A DNA stretch of 8,281 nucleotides from Acidobacteriota bacterium. GTDB lineage: Bacteria; Acidobacteriota; Terriglobia; Acidiferrales; UBA7541. The stretch covers positions 10,175-18,455 of the forward strand of contig PKXT01000086.1 in the NCBI GenBank assembly GCA_003133505.1, given 5' to 3'. Positions 7,043-8,281 of the stretch are shown here, in pieces. How positions within the stretch are numbered: position 1 is the first letter of the stretch; each line of letters opens with the position of its first letter. The position numbers were made by a program, and so were the translations under genes. The notes under the pieces were generated by a model, which saw nothing but the letters and a program-made list of their open reading frames with translations, was not told where the DNA came from and did no database searches.

Positions 7043-7187
7043 ATCCCAGGCCAAAGGCCGCAGGGGCGACCACGTCATCTTTCGTTTTGATGCCACAGGC
7101 TGCGCACTTCGAACCAACCAGAATTTCCAATTTGGCCCCCTGACTTGCACACCGTACGCTTCTCCTGCCATCGACACAACAGATTTG
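7035..7187 (-). pseudogene. Possible remnant of a small zinc-ribbon protein (minus strand)
   Basis: Read on the minus strand, the frame between a stop at 7190-7188 and TAG at 7037-7035 encodes 50 residues ending VRCASQGAKLEILVGSKCAA, then CGIKTKDDVVAPAAFGLGSK. The pattern resembles a C-x-x-C-G zinc ribbon in which one knuckle (CAACG) is intact and the other (CASQG) has lost its second cysteine. There is no ATG in this frame. An ATG at 7171-7169 in the neighbouring frame gives MAGEAYGVQVR before the CASQG region, which would fit one frameshift near 7150. The stop lies inside the tail of the hydrolase gene. It might equally be a chance open frame; I do not recognise the family. Confidence 0.22.
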
Positions 7188-7322
7188 TTACGATAAATAC
7201 CGGTTCTTGCCGCTGCTTATGCCTACGTAAACAAGAAGTATTAGGCCGCAAGGTGCGGATCAGACTGCACCTGTGAAGGCCGGACGTTGACAGATGTGTG
7301 TTCCCGGTGTACTAAAGACTTT
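7043..7322 (+). promoter_or_regulatory. 280-base gene-poor region ending in a candidate promoter for the DUF5655 gene
   Basis: No plus-strand gene is seen here; the left half may hold the minus-strand remnant at 7035-7187. A perfect -35 hexamer, TTGACA, lies at 7287-7292. Seventeen bases on is TACTAA (7310-7315), a weak -10, which would place the transcript start at about 7322, next to the ATG at 7323. Just upstream are two overlapping inverted repeats: CCGCA/TGCGG (7246-7250 with 7254-7258) and AGGTGC/GCACCT (7251-7256 with 7267-7272). They share bases, so they could form alternative structures or an operator. GGCCAAAGGCC at 7051-7061 is a short hairpin without a T-run, not a convincing terminator. 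Confidence 0.35.
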
Positions 7323-7733
7323 ATGAGTTGGTCATGTCCGCGGTGTGATCGGACCTTTCGTCAAGTCAATCAACGTCACGCGTGCGGGGTAGGCAGCGCT
7401 GCTACCTTGCTCAAAAATAGGCCACCGGCACTCACCAATCTCTACCGGAAACTCGAGACCACCGTAAGGGGCTTTGGCGACGTGGAGGTAGTCACACGTA
7501 ACCGGTACGCGCTTTTCCGGACGACCCGCATCTTTGCGGACCTGACGGTAATGCGGGATGCGTTGCGCGTGGTGATTCACCTCGGTCGCAAGGCCGGCAC
7601 ACCGTACTTCATCAAAATCGTGCAGGGCGACAGCCGCGTCTTACACGTCGCCCTTGTCCGGACCGCCGAGGACCTACGCATGATCATTCCGTTTTTGCGT
7701 GAAGCGTTCGACCTCGCCGTGAGTGAAGAATGA
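7323..7733 (+). CDS. DUF5655-type protein with N-terminal CxxC...HxC motif
   Basis: I place the start at ATG 7323, giving 136 residues that open MSWSCPRCDRTFRQVNQRH and continue ACG. This puts the W-x-C-x-x-C motif at the N-terminus, where family members have it. C5, C8, H19 and C21 could bind one zinc. The rest (residues about 30-136) has the pattern of DUF5655: LYRKLETTVRGFGDVEVVTR, then a repeated beta-strand region (RYALFRTTRIFADLTVMRD, VVIHLGRKAG) and a final helix (DLRMIIPFLREAFDLAVSEE). Its function is unknown; it is small, cytoplasmic and has no membrane segment. Only a weak ribosome-binding site (AAAGAC, 7315-7320) precedes the ATG. Starting at the in-frame TTG 7287 would add 12 residues ahead of the conserved motif and use the -35 box as a start, which is less likely. 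It overlaps the next frame by four bases (ATGA). Confidence 0.8.
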   Translation: MSWSCPRCDRTFRQVNQRHACGVGSAATLLKNRPPALTNLYRKLETTVRGFGDVEVVTRNRYALFRTTRIFADLTVMRDALRVVIHLGRKAGTPYFIKIVQGDSRVLHVALVRTAEDLRMIIPFLREAFDLAVSEE

Positions 7734-8281
7734 TAAAACTTAATCCTCTATTATTCCCAGGACTGACCCTACCAGAGAAGGAGCTGATCGCACGCGCCAC
7801 AGATGGCAAGCTGACGGCATCAAGACAGCAGTTTGCGCGGCTCGCTTTCGGTGAGGCGGCAGATCGCTACATCACAGCCATAGAAGCGCGTGTTGCCGAA
7901 GCGAATGGTAACGACGGAACAGCAACGACTGAATGGGCTGCGCACCTACATGGGCGCCACGGGGCTAAACAAGATCAATGCGGATTCGATTCTCACCTAT
8001 ATCTCGCACCGTGATCTGCTGTGGTGCGCAAAAATTCCGTCTGGGTTTGAAATCAACGGGATAGCGTGCGTGCCCGGGCACTCCTCTGCTCCATTTCGGG
8101 GATATGCCAGCTCATACGGGAAGCTTTGGGCAGCAGCGCCGTTTACCAGTTTCTCTGCTTCTTCAAGATTATCGAAGCCATTATCGCCCAACGGAAGTGT
8201 CCCGAAAGGAAGTGGAGCGAGAATGTTTGAGTTTCGGCCCGACCTGAGGAAGCAATTCCAGGGCGTCCCGCCAGTTCATTC
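7730..8281 (+). pseudogene. Unrecognised gene with coding signal in alternating frames (probably frameshifted), runs off right edge
   Basis: The ATG at 7730 overlaps the DUF5655 stop (ATGA) and opens a protein-like stretch, MIKLNPLLFPGLTLPEKELI, continuing to about VAEANG near 7909. Staying in that frame gives an unlike-protein run and a TGA at 8012-8014, with another TGA at 8048-8050. The next frame is open from 7884 to the window end, and between about 7910 and 8050 it reads well (LRTYMGATGLNKINADSILT, then YISHRDLLWCAKIPSGFEI). From 8051 to the TGA at 8228-8230 the first frame is again the better one (LIREALGSSAVYQFLCFFK, then IIEAI). After 8223 the second frame resumes with MFEFRPDLRKQFQGVPPVH. 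By hand count, about two thirds of third positions are G or C in the favoured frame at 7905-8050, against under half in the other. The simplest reading is one gene with three small shifts. I do not recognise the family. Confidence 0.45.

Noticed and set aside
7051..7061. GGCC-AAA-GGCC hairpin as a terminator of the hydrolase gene
   Set aside because: The stem is only four base pairs and no T-run follows.
7098..7112. TTCGAA on the minus strand resembling a tRNA T-loop
   Set aside because: The flanking bases do not form a T-stem, and no acceptor or anticodon arm is found at the right distances.
1..8281. CRISPR array, transposase, integrase or phage genes
   Set aside because: No regularly spaced repeats and no mobile-element protein motifs were seen on either strand.

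Overview
The window looks like chromosomal DNA from a moderately GC-rich bacterium, most likely an acidobacterium. The best pointer is the secreted von Willebrand factor A (VWA) protein at 4027-5016. It has the layout of the 'VWFA-related Acidobacterial domain' family, and a secreted GCPII-like M28 peptidase nearby fits the same phylum. The assignment rests on family recognition by eye, not on a marker gene.

Left part (1-833): an NAD(P)-binding epimerase of the TIGR01777/YfcH type runs on the minus strand from 649 off the left edge. It is separated by a short divergent intergenic region from a plus-strand run of genes. Middle (834-5896), all plus strand: a secreted M28 zinc peptidase of the glutamate carboxypeptidase II type; a single-chain MoaD-MoaE molybdopterin synthase with an internal PPVSGG; a secreted VWA protein whose ATG shares one base with the moaD-moaE stop (TGATG); and an inositol-monophosphatase-family protein 22 bases further on. 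The last three are packed like an operon, but their functions share no obvious pathway.

Right part (5897-8281) is looser. It holds a secreted alpha/beta hydrolase with its own TATAAT box, a 280-base stretch with a possible small zinc-ribbon remnant on the minus strand, a small DUF5655-type protein preceded by a perfect TTGACA, and, overlapping it by ATGA, a reading frame whose coding signal jumps between frames. I read the last as a disrupted gene.

I see no CRISPR array, tRNA, rRNA, insertion sequence or recognisable defence, secondary-metabolite or phage system, and no convincing new multi-gene system. The items most worth a second look are the fused molybdopterin synthase, which should need proteolytic release of its MoaD tail, the frame-switching gene at the right edge, and the altered substrate pocket of the peptidase.
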